From assembly GCF_947305955.1 (NCBI RefSeq), contig NZ_CAMZFB010000014.1:1-52598 (forward strand): a DNA stretch of 52,598 nucleotides, written 5' to 3'. A program made the translations under genes and the position numbers. The DNA comes from an uncultured Brevundimonas sp. Lineage in GTDB: Bacteria; Pseudomonadota; Alphaproteobacteria; Caulobacterales; Caulobacteraceae. Each line of letters starts with the position of its first letter. The stretch's first letter is position 1. The notes beneath the pieces were generated by a model. That model was not told the origin of the DNA, did no database searches, and worked only from the letters and a program-made list of their open reading frames with translations. Below are positions 23,962 through 32,411 of this stretch, in pieces.

Positions 23962-24932
23962 CAGGCGTTCGGCTCCGGTGTCTTGTTCTTGTCGGCGTCC
24001 ATCAGGGTTTCCAGACGGAAGGCCGGATCGAAACGGCGGCCCTGCTCGGCAATCTCCGACAGGCCCAGACGCTCGTTCAGAGCACCGAAGGTCAGCAGTT
24101 CATCGGACAGGGCGGCGGTTGACCCATCGCGCTTGAGAACGGCCAAAAGCCGCTCGGCCATGGCCGCAAAACCGCGCACCAAAGAGCCGGACGAGATCAC
24201 CAGCCCGTAGCCCAGTTCCGAAAGCTCGCTTGCGCCGAGTGCGGGCGATGAACCACCCTCGATCATGTTGGCGACCAGCGGCACATCGGGGAATTCGGCA
24301 GCGATGCGCTGATAGTCCTCAACCGAGCGCGGCTGGTCGATGAACAGGGCATCGGCTCCGGCCTCGACATAGAGGTGGGCGCGGGCGAGTGCGGCATCCA
24401 GCCCTTCATGCGGCAAGACGTCGGTACGGGCGATGACCAGGGTGGTTGCCTCCCGACGGGCATTGACCGCCGCGCGGACCTTTTCGGCCATGGTGGCGGG
24501 GGTCACAAAGGTCTTGCCGCTGAGGGCGCCTGCGCGCTTGGGAAAGGCCTGATCGTCGATCAGGACGGCAGAGGCACCGGCACGCTCCAGAGCGCGAACT
24601 GTATGTTCGACATTGATGGCATCGCCAAAGCCGTTGTCCGCGTCCACGATCAGCGGCGTCGACAAGCGCTCGCGCACGCGGCGGGTGACCTGACACAGCT
24701 GGTCTAGAGAAATCAGGCCGATGTCCGGACGGGCCAGCTGGGTATAGCTGATACCGCTGCCGGAAATGAACATGGCCTCAAAGCCCGCCTGCTCGATCAG
24801 CAGGGCCGACAGGGCGTCGAACGCCCCCGGTGCCAGCAGGGCAGGCTTGCGGCGCATGCGACGCTTGAGCAGCAGGCCGGAGGTGCCGGGCGCAGCGGTA
24901 TCCGTCACCGGAACACCGTCTATGGTCGCCAT
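23961..24932 (-). CDS. Isocitrate lyase/PEP mutase family protein A
   Basis: This 323-residue member of the isocitrate lyase/PEP mutase family has PGAFDALSALLIEQAGFEAMF and SGISYTQLARPDIGLI at the N-terminal half and the metal motif IVDADNGFGDAINV. The active-site loop reads PKRAGALSGK, with Ala where lyases have Cys, so a retro-aldol lyase mechanism using Cys is lost; decarboxylase-type members also lack that residue. The late IARTDVLPHEGLDAALARAHLYVEAGADALFID stretch is typical of the family. I chose ATG at 24932; a TTG five codons earlier is possible. It overlaps the next gene by one base. A TonB receptor, an IclR regulator and transporters nearby suggest catabolism of a C4-C6 diacid derivative. 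Confidence 0.85.
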   Translation of the reverse strand: MATIDGVPVTDTAAPGTSGLLLKRRMRRKPALLAPGAFDALSALLIEQAGFEAMFISGSGISYTQLARPDIGLISLDQLCQVTRRVRERLSTPLIVDADNGFGDAINVEHTVRALERAGASAVLIDDQAFPKRAGALSGKTFVTPATMAEKVRAAVNARREATTLVIARTDVLPHEGLDAALARAHLYVEAGADALFIDQPRSVEDYQRIAAEFPDVPLVANMIEGGSSPALGASELSELGYGLVISSGSLVRGFAAMAERLLAVLKRDGSTAALSDELLTFGALNERLGLSEIAEQGRRFDPAFRLETLMDADKNKTPEPNA

Positions 24933-24985
24933 GGATAGTCGCGGCAATCCCGCTACTCCTCGTTACGCTCGTCCAATAGCCGGAG

Positions 24986-25002
24986 GCACTGCAAAGCAGT
25001 GC
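24986..25002. repeat. GCACTGC inverted repeat upstream of PEP mutase gene
   Basis: Arms GCACTGC and GCAGTGC flank AAA in the 224-base spacer between divergent genes. The core CACTGCAAAGCAGTG also occurs inside the signal-peptide codons of the TonB receptor gene. Confidence 0.5.
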
Positions 25003-25171
25003 GACACCGAGCGGGTCGAGATTGATACTGTGCGTCACACTACTGGTCGCGTAGGTACGGAACGTCCCACAAGGGCAGCCCCTCAAGCTATCGCCTGTCA
25101 GATAGATCTTCGGAGCAAGAATACAGCGTTCGTCGAACAGACTTAAAGCCGTATATCTGTTTTTTGCGTCG

Positions 25172-26557
25172 ATGCGGCAACCCCCTTTGGTCTCTCCACA
25201 ACAGCGAAGACTTCAGTTTGCCCTGGGCGGTGCCTTGTTCATGCAAGGTCTGGATTCCACGGCTATTGTTCCGGCCTTGCCCCGCATTGCCGCGACCTTT
25301 AACGCGCCCGAATTGGCCCCGCATATCCTGCTGGCGGCCTATTTCATCGGCTGCGGGGCCAGCCTGCCTGTGATCGGCTGGGCAGCGGACCGTTACGGGG
25401 CGCGCAAAGTCCTTCTGGTGGCGATTGCCCTGTTTGTTTTGGCGGGCATCGCCAGTGCGCTGGCTCCCAATCTGGTGTGGCTGACGGCGTCGCGATTTGT
25501 GCAGGGGGCGGCGGCGGCGACCCTTATGCCCGTGGCGCGGATGCTGGCAGTGCGCACGGCACCCCCACAGGCGCTTCTCGGAATCATCACGGCCCTGACG
25601 GCACCCGCCATGGCGGGCCAGACGATTGGCCCAGCCGTGGGCGGATTACTGGCGGCCTATGACGGGTGGCGGGGAATATTTCTGGTAGGCGTGCCCTTTG
25701 CCGTGGCCAGCCTTGGCATTGTCGCCTTCATCACGCCCGACGTGCGGCGCGAGGATGCGGGCCGGCTGGACTGGGTCGCCATGATCATGGGCTTTCTGGC
25801 CATGGCTTTTGCCGTGGTGGGACTGGGGGCCATGCGCGAGGACGGGCCGCCGCTCTATGTGTCGCTGGTCTTTGTGGCGCTATCGTTCGGATTGGGTACC
25901 GCCTTTGTCCGGCGCAATCTGTCGTCCCCCTCGCCGCTGATCGACTTTCGCGTGCTGCTGGACCCGACCTTCCGGCGCTGTTTCAACGGCGGTCTGTTGT
26001 TCCGGCTTTTGGTCGGGGGGACGCCCTTTGTCCTCGCCTATCATTTCCAGTCCGGCTTGAAGCTGGACGCCCTGACCGCAGGCTTGCTGATCACGGCGTC
26101 GGGGGCCGGTGCGCTGCTGGTCAAACCCTTTACGGCGCGGCTGATCGGGCTGGGCGGATACCGCAATACCCTGTTGTGGGCAGGGGCCTGTTCGGTGCTG
26201 CTGTTTGTGGTTCCGGCCTTTGCCACGCCCGCTTGGCCGCTGGCCCTGATCGCGCTGGTTCTGGTGGCGGGCAGCTTTGTGCGCTCGCTCCAGATCACCA
26301 CCTTCGGCACCCTCTGCTATGCCGATCTGCCCACCCGTTCGGCAGGGTCTGCCAGCGTCCTCAGCAGTATCGCGCAACAGTTGTCGCACGCGCTGGGCGT
26401 GGCCTTGGCCGCAGGGGCCATGGCGGGCGCAACCGTGATGGGGGCGCAGCCGTCAGTGACCAGCCTGTTCGGCTATGTGGCCATCGCTCTGGGAGCCAGC
26501 CTGTGCCTCGTGGTCTTTGTGCGCCTGCCCCGCGATGCAGGGGCGAGCCTGCGATAG
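25172..26557 (+). CDS. DHA2-type MFS drug/organic-acid exporter
   Basis: This is a 461-residue protein with about 14 predicted membrane helices, which is the DHA2 (EmrB/QacA) arrangement. Helix 1 carries GLDSTAIVPALPRIA, the DHA2 version of motif D1, the loop 2-3 motif is GWAADRYGARKVLLV, and the motif C region is PAMAGQTIGPAVGGLLAAYDGWRGIFLVGVP. It should export small hydrophobic or acidic compounds with proton antiport. It stands alone on this strand, divergent from the PEP mutase pair across about 240 bases. A terminator hairpin just beyond its stop is oriented for the convergent gene. An accompanying adaptor gene is not seen here. Confidence 0.87.
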   Translation: MRQPPLVSPQQRRLQFALGGALFMQGLDSTAIVPALPRIAATFNAPELAPHILLAAYFIGCGASLPVIGWAADRYGARKVLLVAIALFVLAGIASALAPNLVWLTASRFVQGAAAATLMPVARMLAVRTAPPQALLGIITALTAPAMAGQTIGPAVGGLLAAYDGWRGIFLVGVPFAVASLGIVAFITPDVRREDAGRLDWVAMIMGFLAMAFAVVGLGAMREDGPPLYVSLVFVALSFGLGTAFVRRNLSSPSPLIDFRVLLDPTFRRCFNGGLLFRLLVGGTPFVLAYHFQSGLKLDALTAGLLITASGAGALLVKPFTARLIGLGGYRNTLLWAGACSVLLFVVPAFATPAWPLALIALVLVAGSFVRSLQITTFGTLCYADLPTRSAGSASVLSSIAQQLSHALGVALAAGAMAGATVMGAQPSVTSLFGYVAIALGASLCLVVFVRLPRDAGASLR

Positions 26558-26568
26558 TTCAGGCAAAG

Positions 26569-26600
26569 AAAAGCCGCGCCAGACGAATCCGGCGCGGCCT
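26569..26600 (-). terminator. Terminator after DUF885 gene
   Basis: GCCGCGCC and GGCGCGGC are 10 bases apart. On the minus strand the stem is followed by TTTTCTTT, so it serves the gene ending at 26621. Confidence 0.85.
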
Positions 26601-26620
26601 CTCGCACCCTCAAGACAGGC

Positions 26621-28405
26621 TTAGCGGGCGGCGGGCTTGGCTTGTTCGTCGGCGATATAGGCCCGCATCTGCTCTTCCAGCGTGGTCAGCGGCACCGCCC
26701 CCATGGCGAGGATGCGGTCGTGGAAGGTGCGCTTGTCGAACTTTTCTCCCAGCGCGGCTTCGGCCTCGGCGCGCAGACGGCGGATGGTGATCTCGCCCAG
26801 CTTGTAGGCCAGCGCCTGACCCGGCCACGAGATGTAGCGGTCCACCTCGGTCGCCACTTCGTGCTGTGACAGGGCGGTGTGGCTGGCGAGGTAGTCGATG
26901 GCCTGCTCGCGGGTCCAGCCCTTGGAGTGGACGCCGGTGTCGATCACCAGACGCGCGGCACGCCACATCTCATACGACAGGCGGCCGAAGTTCTCATAGG
27001 GCGTGCGATAGATGTCCATCTCCACGCCTAGCCATTCGGTATAGAGGCCCCAGCCCTCGCCATAGCCCGAGAAATAGGTGCTGCGGCGGAAGGCGGGGAT
27101 GCCTTCCTGCTCCGCCGACAGGGCCGCCTGCATGCTGTGGCCCGGCGCGCATTCGTGCAGCGTCAGGGCGGGGATGTTGTACAGCGGGCGGCTGGGCAGG
27201 TCATAGGTGTTCATCTGGCACGACCCCAGACCGCCACGCCCCGCCGTATAGAAGGGTGCGAGCGCCTCGGGCACCGGAATGATGGTGTAGGGGCGGCGCG
27301 GCAGCAGGCCGAAGTTTTCCGCCAGCTTGGCATCCACGCGCTTGGCCACCCATGCCGAGGTCATCAGCAGTTCGTCCGGCGTCTTGGCCACGAACTGCGG
27401 ATCGGTGCGCAGGAAGGTGATGAACTGTTGCAGGGTGCCGTCAAAGCCCGCCTGCTTCATCACCTCGTGCATCTCGGCCTCGATGCGCGCCACTTCCGAC
27501 AGGCCGATGTTGTGGATCTCGTCGGCGGTCAGGTTGGTCGTGGTGTATTTGCGGATCTGCTCGGCATAGAAGGCCGGACCGTCCGGCATGTCATGCGCCG
27601 CCAGGGTGGTGCGGGTCTGAGGCACATATTCGTCGTTATAGAAGCTGAGAAGCTGGCGGTAGGCGGGGATCACCTCTTCCAGAATGACACCGCGCGCATC
27701 GGCCCGCAGACGTTCCTGCTCGGCGGCAGGAATGGTCGCAGGCATGGACCTGAAAGGCGCGAAGAAGGCATTCTCGTCCGCCGTGTCGGTGATGAAGCTG
27801 CGGATCGAGCTATCGCGTCCCTCGGCGGTCACACGCGGGACGCTGAAACCACGGGCAAGGCCCGCGCGCATGTTGACTGTATGCTCGCCGAAATAGCGCG
27901 GAATGTCGCGCAGGACGGCAATGTGCCGCTCATAGTCACTGACGGTACGCAGACCGCCAGCGCGGTCCAGATAGGTCCAGAAATTGCTGTCGCTGTTGAA
28001 AGGCATCTCCCATTCGCGGGCGCGGCCTTCGATCAGCGTGTGCTCCAGATTGGTGCGAAGGACCGCGGCATTGATGCGGTCCTCGTTGGAAAGCTGATCC
28101 AGCGGGATGGTGTCCAGCTCGGCCAGCACGCGGCGGGCGTGATCGACGCGGCGCTGCTGAGCCTCGACATTGACCTCGGGCAGGCGGGCGCTGCGCTTAT
28201 AGCCGCCCTGCCCGTCCGGCTCACTGCCATTTTCGCGCTGGTTGAAATCCCAGTCGCCTTCGTACAGCGCCTTCAAACGGGCCGAGGCGTCAGCCTGTAC
28301 CGTCGCCGCCGTATCCCGAGCCATGGCGTGTGCGGACCAGCCTCCCGTCGCCAGTGCCAATACAGATGCCGACGCCAGCGCCTTAAAGGCCAATGAAACG
28401 GACAT
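26621..28405 (-). CDS. Exported DUF885-family hydrolase
   Basis: This 594-residue protein has a Sec signal peptide at the chosen start (MSVSLAFKALASASVLALATGG, probable cut after AHA-MA at about 30). The DUF885 family has a metallopeptidase-like helical fold; the metal-binding motif HECAPGH is present at about residue 415, and EGWGLYTEWLG, where a third ligand Glu is expected, follows. Members are annotated as uncharacterised peptidases or hydrolases, some acting on dipeptides. I rejected an in-frame start 29 codons earlier because it would put a cysteine-rich tail before a perfect signal peptide. The gene is on the minus strand between two terminators and is transcribed alone. Confidence 0.9.
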   Translation of the reverse strand: MSVSLAFKALASASVLALATGGWSAHAMARDTAATVQADASARLKALYEGDWDFNQRENGSEPDGQGGYKRSARLPEVNVEAQQRRVDHARRVLAELDTIPLDQLSNEDRINAAVLRTNLEHTLIEGRAREWEMPFNSDSNFWTYLDRAGGLRTVSDYERHIAVLRDIPRYFGEHTVNMRAGLARGFSVPRVTAEGRDSSIRSFITDTADENAFFAPFRSMPATIPAAEQERLRADARGVILEEVIPAYRQLLSFYNDEYVPQTRTTLAAHDMPDGPAFYAEQIRKYTTTNLTADEIHNIGLSEVARIEAEMHEVMKQAGFDGTLQQFITFLRTDPQFVAKTPDELLMTSAWVAKRVDAKLAENFGLLPRRPYTIIPVPEALAPFYTAGRGGLGSCQMNTYDLPSRPLYNIPALTLHECAPGHSMQAALSAEQEGIPAFRRSTYFSGYGEGWGLYTEWLGVEMDIYRTPYENFGRLSYEMWRAARLVIDTGVHSKGWTREQAIDYLASHTALSQHEVATEVDRYISWPGQALAYKLGEITIRRLRAEAEAALGEKFDKRTFHDRILAMGAVPLTTLEEQMRAYIADEQAKPAAR

Positions 28406-28473
28406 GGTTTTCCCCTCGGTTCCCCAAATACAGCTGTCGCACGCAGTTACGCAGACTTGGGCGGCAATGCAAA

Positions 28474-28506
28474 AGGGCACCCGGATTTTCATCCGGATGC
28501 CCTTTG
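28474..28506 (-). terminator. Terminator after TMEM43-family gene
   Basis: AAAGGGCA and TGCCCTTT with inner CCGGAT and ATCCGG form one long stem with a TTTC loop. On the minus strand it is followed by TTTT, so it serves the gene ending at 28531. Confidence 0.88.
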
Positions 28507-28530
28507 TCAGGTCGGGGTCGCTGTAAGCTT

Positions 28531-29706
28531 TTAGCTGGCCGGAACAGGAACCGGAGCAGCCTTGCGCTTACGCAGCCACAGGATGCCCGCGACGGCCAGC
28601 GCCGCCACCACCAGAAGGCCGATACCGACCACCGGACGGAAGGCGATCCACGACACGGCGATCACCACAAGGCTGACGGCCACGCCTAGCAGGCCGGCGA
28701 TAAGGCCGGTGCCCATGCGGACGATGCTGCCGATGAAAGGCACCACGTCGCCCAGCACGCCCAGCGGAGCCAGAACCATGCCGATGGCGGCGATCATCAG
28801 TGCCACCCCGACGCCGCGCAGGATCCACGTCATCGTCTGGTTGGCCTGTTTGGCCGATTGGAACATCTCGGCAGCCGAAGCCGTGCCGGTACGGACCATC
28901 AGGATGCTGCTGCCGGTCTTGGCCGGAAAGGCGGTCAGATTGCCTTGGGTCTGAGCCGCAACGATGCTGAGGACGGTGTTTTGCGGAACGACACGATAGG
29001 TCACGCGCATGTCGCCGACCTGCGGGGTTGCAGGGTTGGCACCGACATAGACCAGCTTGTCCTGAACGGTAGCGGTCTTGCCCAGAGCCGTGCCCATGGC
29101 CTGAACCTGTTCGGCGCTCGGGACATAGGGGGCGTCGGCGGACAGGCGGCTGACGACATCCTGCGAGGCCTTGAAGGCACCGACCGAGGTGGACGGGGCG
29201 GCGAACTCGGCACCCTTCAGCGTGGCCGCCGGATTCTGGTGGCCCTGCTGCTGGTTGAAGCTGGAGGAATCCTGCGGGGTGTTGGTCCATTCGGTGGCAT
29301 AGCTATAGGTGGTGACGGTCTCCTGACCGCCGCCCAGCTTGGTGCGGGTTTCCGACTGGCTCTTCTCGACCCACTGGAAATATTCGACCGAACGGGCCAG
29401 CAGCAGGCCATCGGCGGTCACGCCCAGTTGGTCGTCCACGCGCTGGCCCTCGGCCACAGCCGGAGCCGACAGATGGATCAGCTTGCCCTCGTTAGCCGGA
29501 TCGACGCGGTCGGCGGCGACCGGAAGCACAACCTTGGCCCCTTCGTTGTTGGTGCGGATCGACTGGATGGAACGGCCCTCGTTCCACGACAGCAGGATGA
29601 TGCTGCCGAGGATAAGCGCGAACCCGACCAGAACCCCTTTGATGGCTCCGCCCAGACGCGAGAACCACGAAGTGTTCGTGGTGACGGTAACCGGATCTTG
29701 CGACAT
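28531..29706 (-). CDS. TMEM43 (LUMA)-family membrane protein
   Basis: This 391-residue protein has one N-terminal membrane helix at about residues 20-40 (IKGVLVGFALILGSIILLSWNEG), a large extracytoplasmic domain of about 250 residues, and three or four C-terminal helices from about 295 onward. The NEGRSIQ sequence right after the first helix is typical of the TMEM43 family, which is conserved from bacteria to animals with unknown molecular role. I chose ATG at 29706 since the helix lies the usual distance from it; an in-frame start 18 codons earlier gives an arginine-rich extension. The neighbouring gene on the same strand ends about 70 bases upstream, with a hairpin between them. Confidence 0.88.
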   Translation of the reverse strand: MSQDPVTVTTNTSWFSRLGGAIKGVLVGFALILGSIILLSWNEGRSIQSIRTNNEGAKVVLPVAADRVDPANEGKLIHLSAPAVAEGQRVDDQLGVTADGLLLARSVEYFQWVEKSQSETRTKLGGGQETVTTYSYATEWTNTPQDSSSFNQQQGHQNPAATLKGAEFAAPSTSVGAFKASQDVVSRLSADAPYVPSAEQVQAMGTALGKTATVQDKLVYVGANPATPQVGDMRVTYRVVPQNTVLSIVAAQTQGNLTAFPAKTGSSILMVRTGTASAAEMFQSAKQANQTMTWILRGVGVALMIAAIGMVLAPLGVLGDVVPFIGSIVRMGTGLIAGLLGVAVSLVVIAVSWIAFRPVVGIGLLVVAALAVAGILWLRKRKAAPVPVPAS

Positions 29707-29732
29707 GATTTTCAGCCCCTTGCCAATAGTGT

Positions 29733-29762
29733 TGCCCCGCCTGCGGTGCAGACGGGGCATAT
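29733..29762. repeat. GC-rich hairpin between small exported protein gene and TMEM43 gene
   Basis: TGCCCCGCCTGC and GCAGACGGGGCA pair with one mismatch around a 3-base loop. No T-run follows on the minus strand; a processing or partial termination site is possible. Confidence 0.6.
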
Positions 29763-29779
29763 TCTGTGACGCGTGAGGA

Positions 29780-30238
29780 TTACGGGGTTTCGGTGATCAG
29801 CAGGGTGGCGCGGGCGGTGTTGTCGCCGATCACGCCGACCCAGATGTCATAGGTGCCGCTCTGCGGACGGTTGAAACGCACCTCGGCGTCCAGATCGCCA
29901 AAGCTGTCGTCATCGCAGTACCAGCGGCCATCCGGACCGTTGATCACCAGGGTGGTGTCAGCGCGCGAAATGGTGCGGAACACCAGCGGGAAGCTGCCGG
30001 CGCTATAGGTCACTTCGAAATCCGGTGCGTCGCCGATGTTGCCAAGGCACGAGCCCGGCAGGTCCGAACCGTCGATGTGGCCACCGGCGGTGATCTCAAC
30101 GCTGTACGGGTCCGGCGTGAATCCCGAGCTCAGACGGATTTCGCCAAAGGCGGCGGTGCGGTGAGCCGACTGTGCCATTGCCGGGCCAGCCACCAGAAGC
30201 GCTGCCGTTGCAGCCAGTACGAAGGTCTTTTTCATCAT
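29780..30238 (-). CDS. Small exported protein, PPC-like beta-sandwich (tentative)
   Basis: This 152-residue protein has a signal peptide cut near AMAQ at residue 23. The mature part is all beta, with DTTLVINGPDGRWYCDDDSFGDLDAEVRFNRPQSGTYDIWVGV, a pattern like bacterial pre-peptidase C-terminal domains that are usually fused to secreted proteases but here stand alone. Two Cys residues in the mature chain may form a disulfide. I placed the start at 30238, six bases after AGGA. Its start faces the kinase gene across about 200 bases, and the spacer holds a motif that recurs after the response regulator gene, so control by that two-component system is possible. Confidence 0.75.
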   Translation of the reverse strand: MMKKTFVLAATAALLVAGPAMAQSAHRTAAFGEIRLSSGFTPDPYSVEITAGGHIDGSDLPGSCLGNIGDAPDFEVTYSAGSFPLVFRTISRADTTLVINGPDGRWYCDDDSFGDLDAEVRFNRPQSGTYDIWVGVIGDNTARATLLITETP

Positions 30239-30342
30239 AAAGGTCCTCATCAAGGCGCACGAAGCGCTGTCCAGGGGCTTGGCCGGTCCATCCCGGATGT
30301 CGCCTGAAGCGCCTTTTATGAGGCAGGCCCTTAAGAGTTTAG

Positions 30343-30358
30343 CACCACGGATATGGGG
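30343..30358 (+). promoter_or_regulatory. CACCAC-GATATGGGG motif, copy 1
   Basis: The 16-base sequence CACCACGGATATGGGG lies in the divergent spacer upstream of the kinase gene. Its reverse complement with one change is at 33060-33075. A GGGGG/CCCCC mini-hairpin overlaps its right end at 30355-30369. It is a candidate binding site for the NarL-type regulator. Confidence 0.6.
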
Positions 30359-30439
30359 GTAAGTCCCCCCAAGAGCGTTGCCATAACAGGGTCTCCCATA
30401 ATATTACTTTGCAGCGATCAGTGATTTGTGGGGGATTGC

Positions 30440-32389
30440 ATGGCACTGAGTTTACGGGGATTTCCCGCAAAGGTTTCCTCGGAAGCGACAGTGACCGCAT
30501 CGGCCCGCTGGAAAGGCCTGCTCAAACTCGGGCTCATGATCCTGGTGGCGCAGGCCATATTCTGGGGCCTGTTCAACGCGCCTTGGGGCAGCACCTCGGC
30601 TATGCGCGACCTGAATTTCCTGAATTTCAGCGCCGTTGAACTGGCAGAACTGCCCGCTCCGACACCGCAGGCCGCCGCCAACGCCACCTATGAGAAGATC
30701 AATCTTCCGTACACGGACTGCTGCGATCCCGCCTATCTGTCCCTGCGCCTGACGTTTCCAGTAACGGACGTGCCGCAAGCCGGACTGGGTGTGATCGCGT
30801 CCCAGCAGGTGGACAACTTCATCTTCGTGCTCAACGGCTCGATCGTTCACCAACAGGGCCGCATGACGTTTGGCGAACAGACCTTTCACGGCCAGCGCCC
30901 CTATCTGATCCACCTGCCCGAGGGTCTGCTGAAAACGGGCGACAATCAGCTGACCATCATCACGGTCCGCCACGGTTTTCCCTATACGGACCTCGGACCA
31001 CCGCGCATTGCCGAATATACGCAGGTGCGTGACGCCACGGCCCTGCGCTTCTGGCAGTTCTATGACTACCGCCTGCTGTGCGGTGTCCTGACATTCATCC
31101 TCGGCCTATTCGCCCTGATTATGATCTTCCGCGCACAGGAAAAGCTGTTCGCCGGATGGCTTCTGGTGCTGTGCTGGTCGTGGACCGCTTATTCCGCCTA
31201 TGGGCTGTGGCTGGATATTCCGGTCAGCGGCATCGGGCGGATGGTGACCTTTTTCACCATCACATCGCTGCTGACCGTCAGCCTGATCGGCTTCATCGAC
31301 GCATGGACCCGACGTCCTGTCTTTGCCGCCCATGTCGCCCTGATGACGCTGTGGCTGGGGTATTGCGGCTTTACCGTCTATGCGCTGAACCACCTGCCGA
31401 TGCCGCAGGGCTTCGACATCATGGATCAGGCGTCGCAGTGGTTCGGCTTTATCGGCGGCTGTCTGGTGCTGGTGCGGTTGCTCTGGCATTTCGCCACACA
31501 GGCCGAGGACCGTGTGATCGAAGCCGCCCTGCTGTCCATCTGCGCGGTCTGTAATGCGCTGGACGGGATCGGTGCCAAGTTCGGACTGAACGTCGGGGGC
31601 TATCTGCTGGAATCCGCCGCAGTCCTGCTGCTGGCCTTTGTGATCGCCTTCCTGCAGCGCAACTTCCACCTGTTCCAGTCGGCGATTGCCCTGAACAAGA
31701 TGCTGGAAAGCAATCTGCGCAAGCGCGAGGCCGAACTGGCCAAGGCCCACGACCGCGAGCGCCTGTTGATCGACCGACAGGCCCGTAACGAAGAGCGCCG
31801 CCGCCTGATGCGCGACATGCACGACGGCGTGGGCGGCCAGCTGGTCGGCCTGTTGCTGGAGGTCCGTCGCGGAGCCATCGACCATCAGCGCATGGCCGAA
31901 GGCCTTCAGGTGGCGATGGATGAAATCCGCCTGATGATCGACTCTGTCGACGCCACCGGCACCACGCTGGACACCATGCTGGGCGTGTTCGAAAGCCGCC
32001 TGCGCCCTCGTATCCAAGGGACCGGCATCGACTTCATCTGGACGAACACGGTGGACAGCGCCATCGACATGCCGCCGCCGACCGTCCTTCAGGTTTTCCG
32101 CATCATGCAGGAAGCCGTGACCAATGCCATGAAGCACGCCGAGGCCAGCGAGATCTGCGTGGATGTCGCCACGGAAGACGACACTCTGGTCATCCAGATC
32201 AGCGACAACGGCACCGGACTGGGGCCATCGCCCGAGAAGGCTGCACTGGATGGCGGGCACGGGCTTGGCAATATGCGCGCCCGCGCGATCGATGTCGGCG
32301 GCCAACTGGAATGGCAGGACAACGCCCCGGGCACCCGTGTGGTGCTGAAGGTTCCGGTGTCCGCAGCCGTGACCACCGAACAGGCCTGA
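30440..32389 (+). CDS. Sensor histidine kinase, NarX/DesK class (HisKA_3)
   Basis: This is a 649-residue kinase. After an N-terminal membrane helix (about residues 20-40) comes a periplasmic domain of about 150 residues, then seven or so membrane helices from about 205 to 420, then a coiled coil, the HisKA_3 dimerisation segment with MRDMHDGVGGQLVGLL (phospho-acceptor His461), and a HATPase_c domain with NAMKHAEAS and DNGTGLG. The layout recalls 7TMR-DISM receptors with an extracellular sugar-binding-like domain. I placed the start at the ATG at 30440, with GGGGG just upstream. The cognate regulator gene follows 22 bases later. The stimulus is unknown. Confidence 0.9.
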   Translation: MALSLRGFPAKVSSEATVTASARWKGLLKLGLMILVAQAIFWGLFNAPWGSTSAMRDLNFLNFSAVELAELPAPTPQAAANATYEKINLPYTDCCDPAYLSLRLTFPVTDVPQAGLGVIASQQVDNFIFVLNGSIVHQQGRMTFGEQTFHGQRPYLIHLPEGLLKTGDNQLTIITVRHGFPYTDLGPPRIAEYTQVRDATALRFWQFYDYRLLCGVLTFILGLFALIMIFRAQEKLFAGWLLVLCWSWTAYSAYGLWLDIPVSGIGRMVTFFTITSLLTVSLIGFIDAWTRRPVFAAHVALMTLWLGYCGFTVYALNHLPMPQGFDIMDQASQWFGFIGGCLVLVRLLWHFATQAEDRVIEAALLSICAVCNALDGIGAKFGLNVGGYLLESAAVLLLAFVIAFLQRNFHLFQSAIALNKMLESNLRKREAELAKAHDRERLLIDRQARNEERRRLMRDMHDGVGGQLVGLLLEVRRGAIDHQRMAEGLQVAMDEIRLMIDSVDATGTTLDTMLGVFESRLRPRIQGTGIDFIWTNTVDSAIDMPPPTVLQVFRIMQEAVTNAMKHAEASEICVDVATEDDTLVIQISDNGTGLGPSPEKAALDGGHGLGNMRARAIDVGGQLEWQDNAPGTRVVLKVPVSAAVTTEQA

Positions 32390-32411
32390 GAATAGGATTT
32401 CCTCCCTCCCC

